NCBI GenBank assembly: GCA_025602915.1
Contig: JAHLJZ010000035.1
Location: 166,521 to 230,520, forward strand
Source: Paraphysoderma sedebokerense
Lineage: Eukaryota > Blastocladiomycota > Physodermatomycetes > Physodermatales > Physodermataceae
Reading direction: 5' to 3'
DNA: 64,000 nt
Part shown: one piece after another, positions 44,096 through 57,616 of the stretch
Position numbering within the stretch: the stretch's first letter is position 1
Layout: every line of letters starts with the position of its first letter
Notes under the pieces: model-generated
What the model saw: the letters and a program-made list of their open reading frames with translations, nothing else
What the model was told of the DNA's origin: nothing
Database searches by the model: none
Made by a program: the position numbers and the translations under genes

Positions 44096-45818
44096 TCAAT
44101 ATGATTCCCGGCCAACTTCTATTCCTTCTCGTATAACCACAGCAATTTTTTTACTAGATATTTTTCCTAAACTATTCATCCAAGACTCCAAACGTTCCAT
44201 AGAAGTTTCTAAAACATCAGTTTTACCTAATGGAAAGAATCCCGCCATGATTTGGAAAATGTGAATCATGTTGTCGTATAATTCAAAAGTGACAGGTGTC
44301 TCTGGACATGATTTGCATAGATTTAAAAATAGTTCTGCAATAGAATCATGCAGCTGCTCTTGAGGAGCAGATTGTATCAAAATAGGTGGGAGATTTGGTG
44401 GCAAGTTCTTCGAGATAGCCTGCAGCAATATTGTTAGTCATCGATAAGGCAACAGAGAAACCACCACTCGGACAAACCATTGAAACAAGATCAAGCTTGC
44501 AAAAACTTTCTATATCAACGGCGCGGGGGCCAGCATAATGAGCAGTGAGATTTACATTGGGATGAATGAGGAAGTTCATGATGTCGTGTCGATTATTCTC
44601 ATAAAGCGATTGTACATTGGGGGAGAGATCGACCAACGGCTGTTCGAGAGGTCAGAGATGATTAGGAATGATGAAATTGAGCGAATCCAGAGGGCTCTAC
44701 ATACGGAAAGTAAATATGCTCCGCCAGGGTACGGTTCTGATGTTCTATGAAGAACTAGCAGCAAAGCCTAAGAATCAACGCATTAACAATTAATTCTTTT
44801 GAAAGCAAAAGGAAATTATCAATTACCAAAGCCAGATTCCCTCCAGCAGAGTCGCCTGCCACAATGATATTCTTCGGTTGAATGTTCAACGACTTCACTA
44901 AAAATTGGTAAGATGCGTAGGCATCGTGAATGGCAGCGGGGAAAGGATATTCTGGTGCGAGTCTATAATTCACCGATAATACATCGGCTCCAGTTTCTGC
45001 CATTCGACTAGTGAAATGTCGATTCGAATTGTACTTGTACATGCAATGACCGCCACCTAATGGGGAATGGACGGTAACTCAGAATGGCTGCACACCAGAG
45101 AAAGAATGAGCAAGTCCTTACCATGAAAATAGAGTATTATTTTTCCCTTCAGGTTGTTACTGAGTAACCACTCAGCATCCAACGTTCTATCGCCTTTTAA
45201 CCTTTCCGATCCGTCAAAATAACCTTCGTCCTCCGGCAAGCTTACCTCTAAGTCTGATTTGATCACAATCTTACACGATTCAACTTTAATGATTCGCTTC
45301 GATTTGCGGGGCCGAAAAAGAGGGCCGAGACTATACTTCGCTGAGAGATGAGAGAGTCCAATGGTGCTCGATGTCACCAGCCTTAGCCGGCGCATATTGG
45401 TTGTTGAATGTGATGCAGATGTGCGAAGGGCATGATATAAAATATGATGATAAAGAGTTCGTTGCGGAAGAAAGAAGGGCACTGTTTGGCGCATGCTTCC
45501 CTCATTTTTAAATTTCTTACTTGTCCACGGCCGAATATGAAAGCTGGGTTGCTTTGACAACTCAAGATATTCTCGGTCTTGATCGCTCTGGTCGGAAGTG
45601 ACATCTAGTTTTGGGTAGACACGATAATAAAAGGCTGCCAGAATAATGCTGTCTACCACAATGGTGACAAGAACTCTAATTACATGAAAAATGTCTGTTG
45701 CGAGTTTGAAGGGTGTAACGGTAAGGTCATTCAGTCGTTCAACATGACCAGACTCTGTTTTCCGTTCGAAACCTTCCGTATACTCTAAGGTGTCTTCATC
45801 ATATGATACCGGCGACAT
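44096..45818 (-). CDS. HSL/GDXG-family lipase-esterase (lipase 3), copy 2
   Basis: Exons 45818-45122, 45056-44827, 44767-44705, 44639-44478 and 44419-44096. The 491-residue product is identical to the copy at 26068-27790 and keeps HGGG, AGDSAGGN and the C-terminal His. Confidence 0.8.
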
Positions 45819-46368
45819 CTTTGCTAAGAAAAAGTATCCGAGAGAATTTGCGGACGGTTTTTCTGCGACGCGGAGAAATGCGACTCATGGCGGACTTTGG
45901 CGGGAGCATGGTCGGCGAAGCCCAACAAACTGAAAATTCAGTTCTGAATTCAGACGTTGCTCAGTGACCACAAACAATCCTAAAGGTTTTGGATCATGGA
46001 ATGTTTGTGCTACCATCTCCGCTTTTTCAATACGTTTGTGAACTAAATCTGGGTTCCATCTAGTATTACGGATTGATAGTGTCGCTTTTTTAACTTTCAG
46101 CAAAAGAATAGTATGGATAACCACTTTAACATTTTTGTTGAAGGAAAGAAAGCTGTGTTAATTTTTCGGTCGGGGGGTATGACCTGCGCGTCTGCCAACT
46201 CCTCAAGTGGTTGAAGTCAACTTGGATTACGAGGACTCTACAAATGCACAAATCGTCGAGCCAATCGGTTAACGACGGACGATGAGTCTTTAATTAATGA
46301 CTACGCTAAAACTTAAATCTGCACTACTACTAGGGAATCCTCTCTACCAACTTCGGTTCAGGTTTCCC
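45819..46368. other. Intergenic, lipase 3 / quinone oxidoreductase (copy 2)
   Basis: Same 550 bp as 27791-28340. No gene recognised. Confidence 0.45.
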
Positions 46369-47823
46369 CTACAACTTCGATTTTGAAGGACCAAGGTCCC
46401 CTTCTTCCCCATCACTTCTTAAAGTCACTACAACCTTCCCATAACTTTCTCTTCCGCCTAAGGCTTTTAAGGCATCTGGAACACTCTCTAAACCAAAAAA
46501 ATCCCGATCATATACGACAGGCTTTAGCCTATCTTCGCTAAACAGTTTCATAAGATCTGTCCAAACTTGAACAATTGTTTTCGGATCATTTTGTCGATAT
46601 GCACCCCAGAAAAGGCCAATAATAGAGATATTTTTCAATAGAATGCGATTTGATGATATCTTTTCTCCTGTTCCTGGAGGAAGGGAAGCAAATCCGATGA
46701 CAAGCTGGATAAAGGGTGTGAGAGTTATGTATCGATCATGTGTTGGGCAGAGAGTCTCACCAATCTCGCATCCCAAGCGGCCACTTTCATGCTTTTTTCG
46801 ATTAATCCAACAGGATCATAGACAACGTCAACCCCTTTTTTCTTGGTTATCATCAAAACTTCCTTCACCCAATCCTGCGTTCTGTAGTTAATCACGTAAT
46901 CTGCGCCATTGTCCTTGCATACTTGTAATTTCTTGTCACTCGAAGCAGTCGCAATTACTGCGGCGCCCATAGCCTAGGAATATACTTTTTCGTTAGAATT
47001 AATATAATATGAGCAAAGATTGCATTGACGTCACCTTTGCGATTTGAATTGCGGCAAGGCCAACTCCTCCGGCCCCGGCGTGTACCAAGACAATTTCGCC
47101 TCAAATTTGTCGAAACATCACAACAGAGAGTTTAAGTATCGAGGACGAAAATTTTGTTTGAAGAGAATAAAATACCTGGCTTAAGATTTGCTCGAACTGT
47201 CAACGCTGCGTAGGAAGTGGGATACGTAATAAATATCCCTGCAGCTTGCTCGAATGTCAAATTAGTCGGGATTTTCATTAATGAGCTTGCATTGGCAGCG
47301 ACATGAGTAGCATAGGCACCGGTTTGAACAGCACCGAATACTCTATCTATAATGAATCCAGTATTAGCCACATCTATATGAAACGATTACAGAAGTTAGA
47401 GTACCTCCAGCTTTGAATCTTTTCACTGCGGGGTGACATGATACCACTACGCCTGAAAACTAATAGCACACAGCAATGTTAACACCATTAACTGGGCAAA
47501 GAGAGCGCCCAAGATGTAACAACAAGAAACTTGCCTCAGTGCCAGGAATGAATGGAAATTTTGGACGATACTGGTATTTCCCCTGTATCAAAAGGATATC
47601 AAAGAAATTTGCGCTGCGGGCAAATTCACCATTTGAAAACCGTCAGAATAAATTAACTATAATAATCTGCAAAAGCTGAAGTACTTCAAAGTATATATTA
47701 CCCGACAGCTTTCACCTCCACCAAGACTTCATTCTGCTTCAATTCTGGTACCGGGATTTCATGAACACAATTAGCGAGTTCTTGAGGATCCTTCAGCCAC
47801 TTGTCGACGACTAGTGCTTTCAT
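46369..47823 (-). CDS. Zinc-free MDR-family quinone oxidoreductase, copy 2
   Basis: Exons 47823-47702, 47613-47535, 47459-47405, 47373-47176, 47099-47035, 46973-46761 and 46704-46369. The 355-residue product is identical to the copy at 28341-29795, including the AGAGGVG cofactor loop and the proposed GC-AG intron. Confidence 0.85.
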
Positions 47824-48217
47824 GACGCTGGCGGGACGATCAGTAACAACCGACAGCAATCAAAATATCTGGGTGAAAAGCTAACCTGTTAGATCTGGTT
47901 TTGCGTTTTGAGGATGAACAGGAATTTGTGTGAGTGTTTGCGAGGACAACTTTCAAGCGCCTTTTGGCGATAACTTGTAAATTAACACGACGTCACAACT
48001 TTGTCGATTACTTTTCAATGAATATATTGACAATAGCAACAATGACTGTATCGGCAATTATTCAGATAAATATCAAAACTACAATCAATATATGGATTTT
48101 ACATTTTAAATTAATTTTGAATATGTTTGTTCGTAATGGTGATTCTGCTGTGGCCATGCGGATTACGTGAAATACCCATACACATTCGTTCTTCCGCATT
48201 TTCGAATCAATTCATAC
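47824..48217. other. Divergent promoter, quinone oxidoreductase / ZGRF1-like (copy 2)
   Basis: Same 394 bp as 29796-30189. No gene recognised. Confidence 0.5.
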
Positions 48218-51200
48218 ATGTCTTCTACGGTCTCTGCAGATGCTGAACGCTTCTTTGTCGTACTCTACACTTCTCAAAAGCATAAGAAGGCTAAAACATG
48301 GAGTGATGGGACCCTGAAATTCCTCAAGCAGAACTCGAAGGTTGTAAATAGTGTTTAGGTCGCGTCCTTATCGTTCTAACGTATATTTCTCTAGGGTATA
48401 CTGTTGGATGAGAGAAACAACCGAGTCGATAGGTATTGCGCCATTATTTGTGATATTAAGCTCATTTAAATTTGCACTAAAGAATTTTGGGTAGCGGATT
48501 TGTTTCTGAAGAAAGTTTACGATGTGGAAACGAGATTGAATTTGATCGACATTTGATACAGATCGAATCCAATGGGAAATATGAAGAAAGAAGTAACGAC
48601 TGTGCTGTTGCTGCAACAGAAATTCCGAAACCAATTGTACGCCGATTTATGTTACCAAAGAAAAGCGCCTTCAAGCCACCCATCTCTGGAGAGAAATGTG
48701 CAGTGATGCCTGCAGTTTCAAGAACCAACACCAATGAACTCAAAAGCGACAGACGGTTAGCTAAAACAAAATTTACAGTCTTATACACCCATCAAAAGCA
48801 AAAGAAGGCTAAAACTTGGCTAGACGGATTTGCTGTCTATATTCAAAATGAAAGCAAGGTTAGAATCAGTACGACTGCATTTACTTGAGACAGCTTTATT
48901 GTTGGCGGTATAGATTCCGCTATATTTGCTAATATCATTCCCTATTTAGATGGTCTTGTATAATCAAAAGAAAAGCAGATTGGAGAGGTACTATAGTTAC
49001 GAAACAAGCACAGGCGGTGACATTTCTTAATGACATTCCTTCATTACAGCATCCTCGTTCCTGGCCCTCCCAGCATCGGAGACGATCTCGAATTTGAGCG
49101 ATTTCTCGTTACGATCGAGGGACCGACAGGGCAAGAACAGATAAAACCACATTCTCCTTCATCGAATACGGGAGATTTGCTAGTCAAAAAGGTATGGACT
49201 GATATATCAAAAAATCATGGTGAGATTAATTAAGCATGCCGACTATATGTGTAGCCCCCTCTTCGAAAATTTCAACGACCAAGGACCACATTGCTAAAGC
49301 AACTGCCGTCTACGGCCGAATCGAGTCATAATGCTACTCCAACGCTACCGAATTCAGAGAGCCCCGAAACGAAAGGTCAGTGAAATAGTCATGATGAACC
49401 GCTATTTCCGCTTGAAGCTAATGCCAGTGATTGTAGTTGTTTCTTCAATGCTTACTTTAATTAGACAAAGTCCACCAAATAAACCTTCTTCAAACTTGCC
49501 TAAACACACTTCCATTTGTCTATATCCATCAAATTCCCAACCTTGCTATTCCCCCATATTTCGACAACCTGTTCCGTCGGTTTCAGACTCTTCAATACCC
49601 CGTGTTAACGATGATGTTGATGGTGTTTTGGACGGTGATGTTGATGTCGACGATTATTTTGATCAATTCGAGGCTAATCCAGACGATACACGTCAGGTTA
49701 AGAGCTTTCCGGAAGGACAATCAAGCTCGCATAATCAAATCCCAAAGAAACGGAAGTTGCGATTTGATGCGTGGCAAGATGATGATAATGATTATGTACG
49801 GCCTAATGAGGATGTCAGACATGAGGAAGACGTGTTAAATATCAGTAAAACACAAAACGACGCCATGGTAAACACTAATTCTACTGCGGACAAGAGCAAC
49901 ATTGCCATTTCTTTTTCAAATGGATTACCAGCGAAATGGAAAAGTGATGAGGTAACGACTTTATGTTCTTCATTGTCTCATTATTGTCTCATCCATACCG
50001 TTTTCTTAGCCTGTAAAGTATGAGCCGCAGATTAAGAGAATACACACCGATATAATTGTGGACAATCTGACTTGTCCCCAAACGTCGCCAATTCTGCAAT
50101 CGAAGACTCATCTAGAATCCAACAACATCGATTCGGCTCCAACAGTTCTGAGGGCTTCTGAAGTTCTGAAAAGTAGGCCAAAACGACCAATAGTCAATAA
50201 TTTATACTTTCCAAGCTTGGAATTTATTAAAGATATTCAGAAGAGCGGCGAACGATTAGAACGAAAAGTAGAGATACCGACTTCGTTTGTAAGTTATCCA
50301 TTGTCGAACACTGAATCTATGTCGTTTCAGACCTTTTTCACTGAGATTCTTTTGAAGTCATCGGGATTGTCATATCAGTCCTATCTTTTAGCTGCTATCC
50401 ACGAACACTTGCAAATCCAGATTACTGGTGTTGCATTGAAGTATTTTGGACTGATACGTAACTACGTTGTCGAAGATTCCGATTGTGGAGTAAAATTGCC
50501 GAGTAATATAGAATCTCGGGCAAGGTCCAATTATATCCCATTGTATTTGGGCTGCGGATTAAGGTATGTGTTTCCAGTTTTTATTCCATCATAATTTATG
50601 TTAAAGTTGGGTGAATGCAGCACTTATGAACCAGACCCGAAGCTGCTGAGATTTCAACCTTCAGTTCGTCAGCGAAAAGGAAATATTCTTCTTGCTATCC
50701 AAAATCGCGAACCCTCATCGCATTATGGCAAAGACGATATTTGGGTTGTTTCAAAATCTCCTTTGTTCGTACAGGCGTCAAGCTGGATGGGTCGTTCAGT
50801 CTTTCATGGGGTCAGCAGTGGAAACTCAGTTGAGGTATGTTAGACCTGAAGTCTGCATCAAAATATTAAATCCAAAATCGTGACTTCATTATGCTCTACC
50901 CAGTTGAAACCATTAACCGATGACGACGCTCGAACGGCGAAGAGATTGTGTTCTTCGCGAGACTATACTCCTGGGTCGGGCATTATCGCGATTAGGTTGT
51001 TCAATGCGTCGGATCTGACGATTCTGGGTACTTTGTCCGACTCCAGCATGACTTATTCAATACCATCTCTTGACTCATTTCTTTTTTGGCTCAGACAATC
51101 TCAAATCCGAAGTTTTGAAAATCCCAATTCTTCCTCACCTCATAGACCATTCATCCGTCATATCCGGACCGCAAGTAAATCGATCGAATCCGAAGGCGTT

Positions 51201-53723
51201 CAAACCGCCTTCATCCACTTCATCGACGCTGGAAACTGGTTTAGAGTCATTTAGAAATGAAGCGGTTGATTTATGTGAAGAAACTATAACAGAGTTCACG
51301 CTAAACGAAGATCAAGCTGCAGTGTTACGGAAATTTGCACTCTCCTTGGTCGACGGTGCAACCAATGGCGATGGTCCTTTGGTGTTAGTCCATGGTTTGG
51401 ATCCATCATTGGTTCGGAAACTTGTAAATTTGCTTTATTCACAGAAGTACCATAGGTGTTTTTGGCTCCGGGAAATCTTATCTCTTGACCGTTCTCATTG
51501 TTTACTATGATCGACTGATAAAGTCGCTCAATATCGCCTGGAACAAAATACAACGCATCCTTGTCGCAAGCAATACGAATGTCGCAGTTGACAGAATTTT
51601 ATGTGGGCTTGTCGACCTCGGTTTCGATGAATTTGTTAGGGTTGGAAGGTATAGGTCTACATACTCAAGTTGTGTCCGAAAGACAATTACTAATAGTTTA
51701 TGTTAAAATTAGCTTGAAAAAGATCTCAAAACGGATCCTTCCGTACACGGCTCAAATGAAGCAAAGCGAGGATTTAAAGGAGTTGAAATCAATGTTGAAT
51801 GATGAGAGTTTATCTGACGCTGAGAAATCGTATGCGGTCATTCGTAGTTGAAAGATTTGACGGCATCTAAGTTTGCATTTACCCATAGGTCGATTCAAAC
51901 GACAATTAAACGGTTTAAGGCAAATGAGAACAAGGATACCGTGTCGAAAGCACTGATTGTTGGGTAGGAATTCGCTTTGAACAGCTTTCATCGTCAGAAT
52001 AAGTGTTGATGTCAGACTTTTTTTTTCGTAGGGCGACCTGCATGGCCTGTACGTTTGATGTGTTCTCAGATTCGAAATTTGGAATTGTCATTTTAGATGA
52101 GTGTTCTCAGGTAACCCTATGTGACGTTCATCTAGTAACTAGCTTAGTTCACTCATGCTCTCGCCACAGATGACAGAACCTTGTTCTCTACTTCCCTTGA
52201 GATTTGGTTGTCGTCGCCTGGTTTGTTAAACAACTCTTGATTTCCATTAATTGCATGCTTGACTTATGATCGATCTTAATTTAGATTTCTGTCGGTGATC
52301 CACTCCAACTTCCACCTACAATTGAAACGTCCTGTTCACACGAGCACAACCTTGAACGAACCCTTTTTACTCGGCTCACACTCTCACCTAATAATATCAG
52401 CCCTATTTTGCTTCGAACACAATATAGGTGTCATCCCACCATCTCAGCCATACCTAATGCTTTATTTTACCAGCATAGACTTTTGAATGGAAAATCCGAA
52501 TGTGAATTGAACCCTTTGGTCGATGGTTTGCCAACATTAAGCTTTGTCGACGTAGACGGTGTGGAACAAAAAGTGAAAGGAGGAAGCTGGGTGAATGAAA
52601 GAGAATTAGCAGTGGTTGGCACCACTATTGAGAAACTGATAGATAAAGGGATCAAAGCGGAGGAGATTGGAGTGATCGCGTTGTGTAAGTTGTCCGCGGT
52701 TACTCGATTAAGTTTGCTCAATACCGAATCGCATATTGACTGAATGCTACTTCAGACAAAGCACAATCCGATAGAATTCGAACTCACCTCCGTGGATCTG
52801 CAACCGAATCATCGTATAAAGGAATTCAGGTAGGGCGAGCAACCATATTGTTGGTACACTTATGTCATTGCTGACAATAGTTTTGAAGGTCTCCACTGTT
52901 GACGCATTCCAAGGTGCCGAAAAATCAGTCATCATCGTCTCGTGCACTCGGACTCATTCAATCGGGTTCTCTGACGATACCAAGAGAGTCAATGTGTTAC
53001 TAACACGAGCCAAGCGTCACTTAATTATCACTGGATATGGAAGGTTATTGAGAACCAACTCCTTGTGGGGCCGAGTTGTGAATGAATTTTGTGCCAGTAT
53101 GTCTTCAATTTGACATTTGAAAATATTTATTTAGAATGGTAAATTTTAACGGACTTATTATAGAAATTCAAAGAGGCGTCATGGATTGCAATAACTTTCT
53201 TCGATACCTGGACACTCTAGCGGCGATCAATGAAAACACTGACCCAGTTTCCGGATTAACGGTTTGTGCTGGTTCCGAAATCGAAGTCACTACCGTGACT
53301 CGGAACTCAAAAACCGATGACAAAATCAAAGCTATAGGTGCTTTGAGTTCTGACATAACGGAAATGGTGGAGTTCGAGTCTGAAATAGACGATTGTGAAA
53401 TAAGTATCGAAGTCACTGGATTTGAAGATACAGAGATACACACAATGTCGACAGACAAACTTCATTTAGAATCGTCAGTAGATAACGGTACGAAAACCGA
53501 CAAATGTCCCGATACTGGGCTTTTGGAGGTTCACGAAAGTGAAAATATAATGAGTTCGGACAATGAATCTGTTCTGTCAACCCTCATAGAGGAATTACCG
53601 CCGGACTTCGCTTTATCAAACTTAGAAGTGAAGGCTACGAACTTGGTCGTTGAAAATTGCTTTCGCACATGTAACGTTGATGAAGACGAAGATGATTTAG
53701 AAGGGTTAGATGATTTGGAGTAA
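48218..53723 (+). CDS. ZGRF1: ZGRF1-like 5'-3' DNA helicase, copy 2
   Basis: The same 20-exon structure shifted by 18,028, from the first exon 48218-48340 to the last 53164-53723, giving 1433 residues identical to the copy at 30190-35695. Every splice site and helicase motif is preserved. This copy sits fully inside repeat copy 2, so its own promoter is intact. Confidence 0.85.
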
Positions 53724-54300
53724 ACTCAATTTTTTCTGGGGTTACATTATATCTCTTCGCTATATCATTTGTATAAAAATTACAATCTCAATGATCATTG
53801 TAGAAGCGTTGTCTCGTATTATATGTATATTGTTTAATGGTGTAGTAACTTATAAGCTGTCCTCAGCGTTCATGTAAAAAGTTGTGCAATGTGGAGATCA
53901 ACTGTAACAAGCACGGTGACTTAGAAATATTCACTCAACACTCAGCATCATGTCTCTTCCATACGCATGTGATAATACAAGAAATATACATTATACAAAT
54001 CAGTCGATTTAGAATCGCTTTCCCTTACTTTTTCCGCAAAACAATTAAGCATATCCCATTACTTATCGGTATTTAGATTTTGCTTCGCACCCGATTGGCA
54101 TCAAGAAAGGATGTAGGTTGATATCAAATACGGTTATGACTTCCACAGACCAGCCGTTCGACATAGATTTTTTTTACGTAAACATTAATCGCCAATGAAT
54201 TCAACATAACGTTCTTTCATGGTAACCCCTTTGCTCGAGCCATATGACGTGTTAAATCACCATACCCGTGTGACAACCGCAACACCTTCCATTTTATTTA
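53724..54300. other. Convergent spacer, ZGRF1-like / HSF (copy 2)
   Basis: Same 577 bp as 35696-36272. Nothing recognised. Confidence 0.5.
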
Positions 54301-56470
54301 CTAATAATCAGCGTCGTCATCGTCACCGGGTTCATCGTCTTCAAACAATCCATCTTCCAGCAAACTGTCCGCCTCTTCTATTTCTTTCTTTCCGTAATCA
54401 CCGTTAACCAAGGTTCCGTTTAATTTCGGCATTTCAAATCCAGAATTCGTTGGTGAAGTTGAAAAATCAACATTGAAAAACGACGACATATCTTCTCCAT
54501 TTCGCAGCGTCGTCGGGGCCGTGGAGTCTATATTTGACGTTAATAACGGCATTGCCGGCACGGGACCACCAGAAGAAGGAGCTGTGGGTAGCGAAGTCAT
54601 GATTGATTGATCCAATGGCAGTGAAAGTGGTAACGACGTCGGTAAATTCGGTGTTGAGGAAGAAGTATTCTGTAATGCGGCCAATGCTGTAGATGCTAGC
54701 GTTGTAGTTGGAAAATCAGCGACGGACGTCATAGGTAAGGTAGCATTTATAAGAGAAGGTGAAAGGTCAACGGCTGGTAGCAAGGTTTGGTTGAAAGCCG
54801 CCAAGGAAGTTGGGGAAGAGGAAGAAATAACAGATGGATAAAATGATGAAGGATCATTCGCAAGCAATTGCGCAACGACTTCTTTCGGTTGATGCATACC
54901 GTCTATCCCCGCAAACAAGTCTTCTAGACTCAAATGCTCTAAATCCTTGACTTCGTGAATCCCGAGGGAATTAGTCATTAACGAATCTAGATTTGATTGC
55001 AACTGATCGATATTTTTCTGAACATGTTCGACTGACGTGGTGGTATTATTTAAATTAGAGGTCGTCGTTCCAAGATTGTTGGTGACAGTAGAAAGAGCGG
55101 GATCTGTAGGCGCAGGTAGCGGGATGAATGAAGTTGCGGAGGTGCCGGCAGTGGGAATAGTAATGAGTGCTGAAGTGGTCGTTGGATCAAGAACTGGAGT
55201 GGTTATCGTATCAAATGCTGTAGAGTGAATTATTGGTAAATCAGGGACTTCCACTGTGAGTTCATAAAAGAGAATATTAGCAACAGCCCAGAAACAGCAG
55301 GGTTTAAAATACTTACATATTGGTGGTTGATTTGATGTCGGAGTGGTTGCGGATGGCAATTGTGTAATGGTAGCTGTAGGAAGGTCATCGCCCTCGTCTT
55401 CTGAAGATGACTGCTGAAAATCTAGTAACTTCCTTTTCTTATTTTGAATAGCCTTGGGTTTTCCTTCACTTGAAAAGACCGATGCCAAAAACCTCAGAAT
55501 TTTGTCTATCGTCTCCTGCTGTTTGTTGTATCTTTCTCTCGTGGATACTAATTCTTGCCAGAGAACTTGATTATCCCGCTGAATGTTTTTCAAATCCGAC
55601 GAAATCGTAATCTGATGTCGTTTTATAGTGGCAATTTCGGACAGGAAATGACCAATATCTAACCCGTCCCCTTTCTCGTCTGCATCTTTGCCTTTTTTCC
55701 TGGTTACCAAGCATAAAAGGTCTGGCTGATTCCGCTGAAAATGTGGATTGGTGAATTCCCATTGTTCACTGTCAGCGTCTGATACCAATACACCTTGGTT
55801 CAAGTGCGGTACTTTGTGGAAGCCGTACATATTGAGTTGTCGAACGAACGAGGAAAAATTATTGTGCTTGAAAAACCGTGGGAGCAACTCCTTAGCAAAT
55901 TCCTCCTGGTTGAGCACTATATTTGCAGCGACAAAAGAGGTCAGAATGCATGTACAAAGGATAAACGAAGGATGTTAAAAAAGGATAGATTGGGCATAAA
56001 TACCTAAGAAGCTCATTCCGTCATCGGACCAACGTATTAGCTGATCAGTTGATGAATCGTTTACCATCCTACAATATATCAATTCATTGGAAGAATATGA
56101 TTATTAGCTAAAAAATACTCTCAATCTGATTAAATTTTTAGGCAAGGTCAACTGTTGAGCGACCGGATTTCTCTGAACTATCATTTCTGCAATCTACAGG
56201 AGATGATAGAGATTCATACCGATAGAGCTTATTCAGAAAAGCAGGCACATTTTTCGCAGCTGCTAAACTCGGCCTTGTCAGATTAGTGGAACTAATAGGA
56301 TTGACTACTGACTGACTGGTCACTCCGATGAGGGAGGGAGCAGGAACAGTAGAGATAGTTGGTGGAGGAGCTGGGACGGCAATTGCAGTCGAAGAGGTCG
56401 ACGATGCAGATGAGGAGGTGGTTTTCCTGCGACGCTTTGAGCCGACCGTTTTCATGGCAGCTTTACTCAT
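54301..56470 (-). CDS. HSF1: Heat shock transcription factor, copy 2
   Basis: Exons 56470-56220, 56068-56004, 55916-55317 and 55253-54301; 622 residues, identical to the copy at 36273-38442. Upstream it keeps 646-647 bp shared with copy 1 and then continues into the native right flank, so this is the copy with the ancestral promoter context. Confidence 0.9.
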
Positions 56471-57616
56471 ACGTAGTGGGATGATGGTAGTCAGATAAGA
56501 GGCAGAGATGGTGCGATGATTTGATGTGGGAGGAATGATGAATGCGGGAATTGGGTTTTTGTTTGGACAGCGAGGGAGTCTGGTTGCAGCTGTGTTGCGC
56601 CACACTTGGTTTTATGTCACGTGACACGGGATACGCTCTTTCTGTGGCTTTGTTCCTTACAATTCCACATCCTTACATCATTACATGCTACGCAACATCT
56701 CATCAATACATACTCTATTCCTCTTTTTGCACTACACTTGCGAGTATAGCTGTGCATCTTGTGGGATAGTGTGCACGGCTCAGAACTTCAGAAGAGGATG
56801 TGTGATGTGAGTTGTCGCCCCTTGCCCTTATGTGGACCTGCGGACATTCGACACGCTCAACTGCTTCCATTCCTTTCCATTTCGTTCTATTTGTTTCCAA
56901 GAGAAAATCGTCAGTCGCATGCTGGTATGCCATTACATTATCTGTTGGGCTACTCCCACACAAATGTTGTCGTGTTATTTTTCCATTGCTGCTCTGCAGT
57001 TAGATTCTGCAGTGAGAGCTGCTGCGCTCGGGCGAGAAGTCAATGACATGCATATGCACCTCAGAAGCTTCCAGTTTAATCACAGTCTTCGCATTTGCAA
57101 TATAGCTATTTGAATCCTTCAATTTCCGCAAATTATAGTCTGTTGTCGCCCCTCTGTCTAGCTCAGTTATCCGTTCGGCAAAATACGTTGGATTGGGGAT
57201 TTATGAGTCAGTTTATGGGATGTTGCTGTCCGGGATTCCCCAACCGAGCAACACGGGATGACGCTATCCGTTCCGGACGGAGCTGCTGGTGACAGCTGGG
57301 TGAGGCCGAGACCCTTTTGATGTTTTCGGCCACTGTGAATGGACATTGGACAGTGAACGAACCAAATAACATTCATATGCCAATTGAGGAACCACATATA
57401 CTTTAATATACCACTATTGACCAAATCATATACTATAGTCTGCAGAACTCATACAATCCTGAATCGGAATGCGCTGTGAAGCCTTTCGACCTTCAATATC
57501 GCCCTTTTAAGATCCTTTAAACTCGTATCTTTTAGTTTTCAGTGGTACATATTCTCAAACTCTTATCGAAGGGTGGTCCATATATTGATTGATCCATTCT
57601 TTTTCCTACTACGCAG
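56471..57616. other. HSF promoter, right repeat edge and KDZ-gene upstream region
   Basis: 1146 bp between divergent HSF copy 2 and the KDZ-type gene. The repeat ends at 57116-57117. The remaining 500 bp are unique, with GC-rich sequence near 57230-57310. The bases just before the KDZ ATG (CTACTACGCAG) look like a splice acceptor, so a 5' UTR or coding exon may lie in this stretch. Confidence 0.5.
56616..56625. promoter_or_regulatory. GTCACGTGAC palindrome upstream of HSF (copy 2)
   Basis: Duplicate of the 10-bp palindrome at 38588, again 145 bp upstream of the HSF start codon. Confidence 0.35.

Larger units (their letters stand above)
39089..57116. repeat. 18,028-bp tandem repeat, copy 2
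   Basis: A direct, head-to-tail second copy. Agreement with copy 1 ends at 57117 (c, matching 39089); the next base, 57118 (t), differs from 39090 (c). The two copies overlap at the junction by a single shared base. The right flank from 57118 is native unique DNA. Confidence 0.97.

Noticed and set aside
57118-57616. KDZ element as the cause of the 18-kb duplication
   Set aside because: The KDZ-type gene is about 500 bp beyond the right breakpoint and no element sequence is present at the left breakpoint or at the junction.
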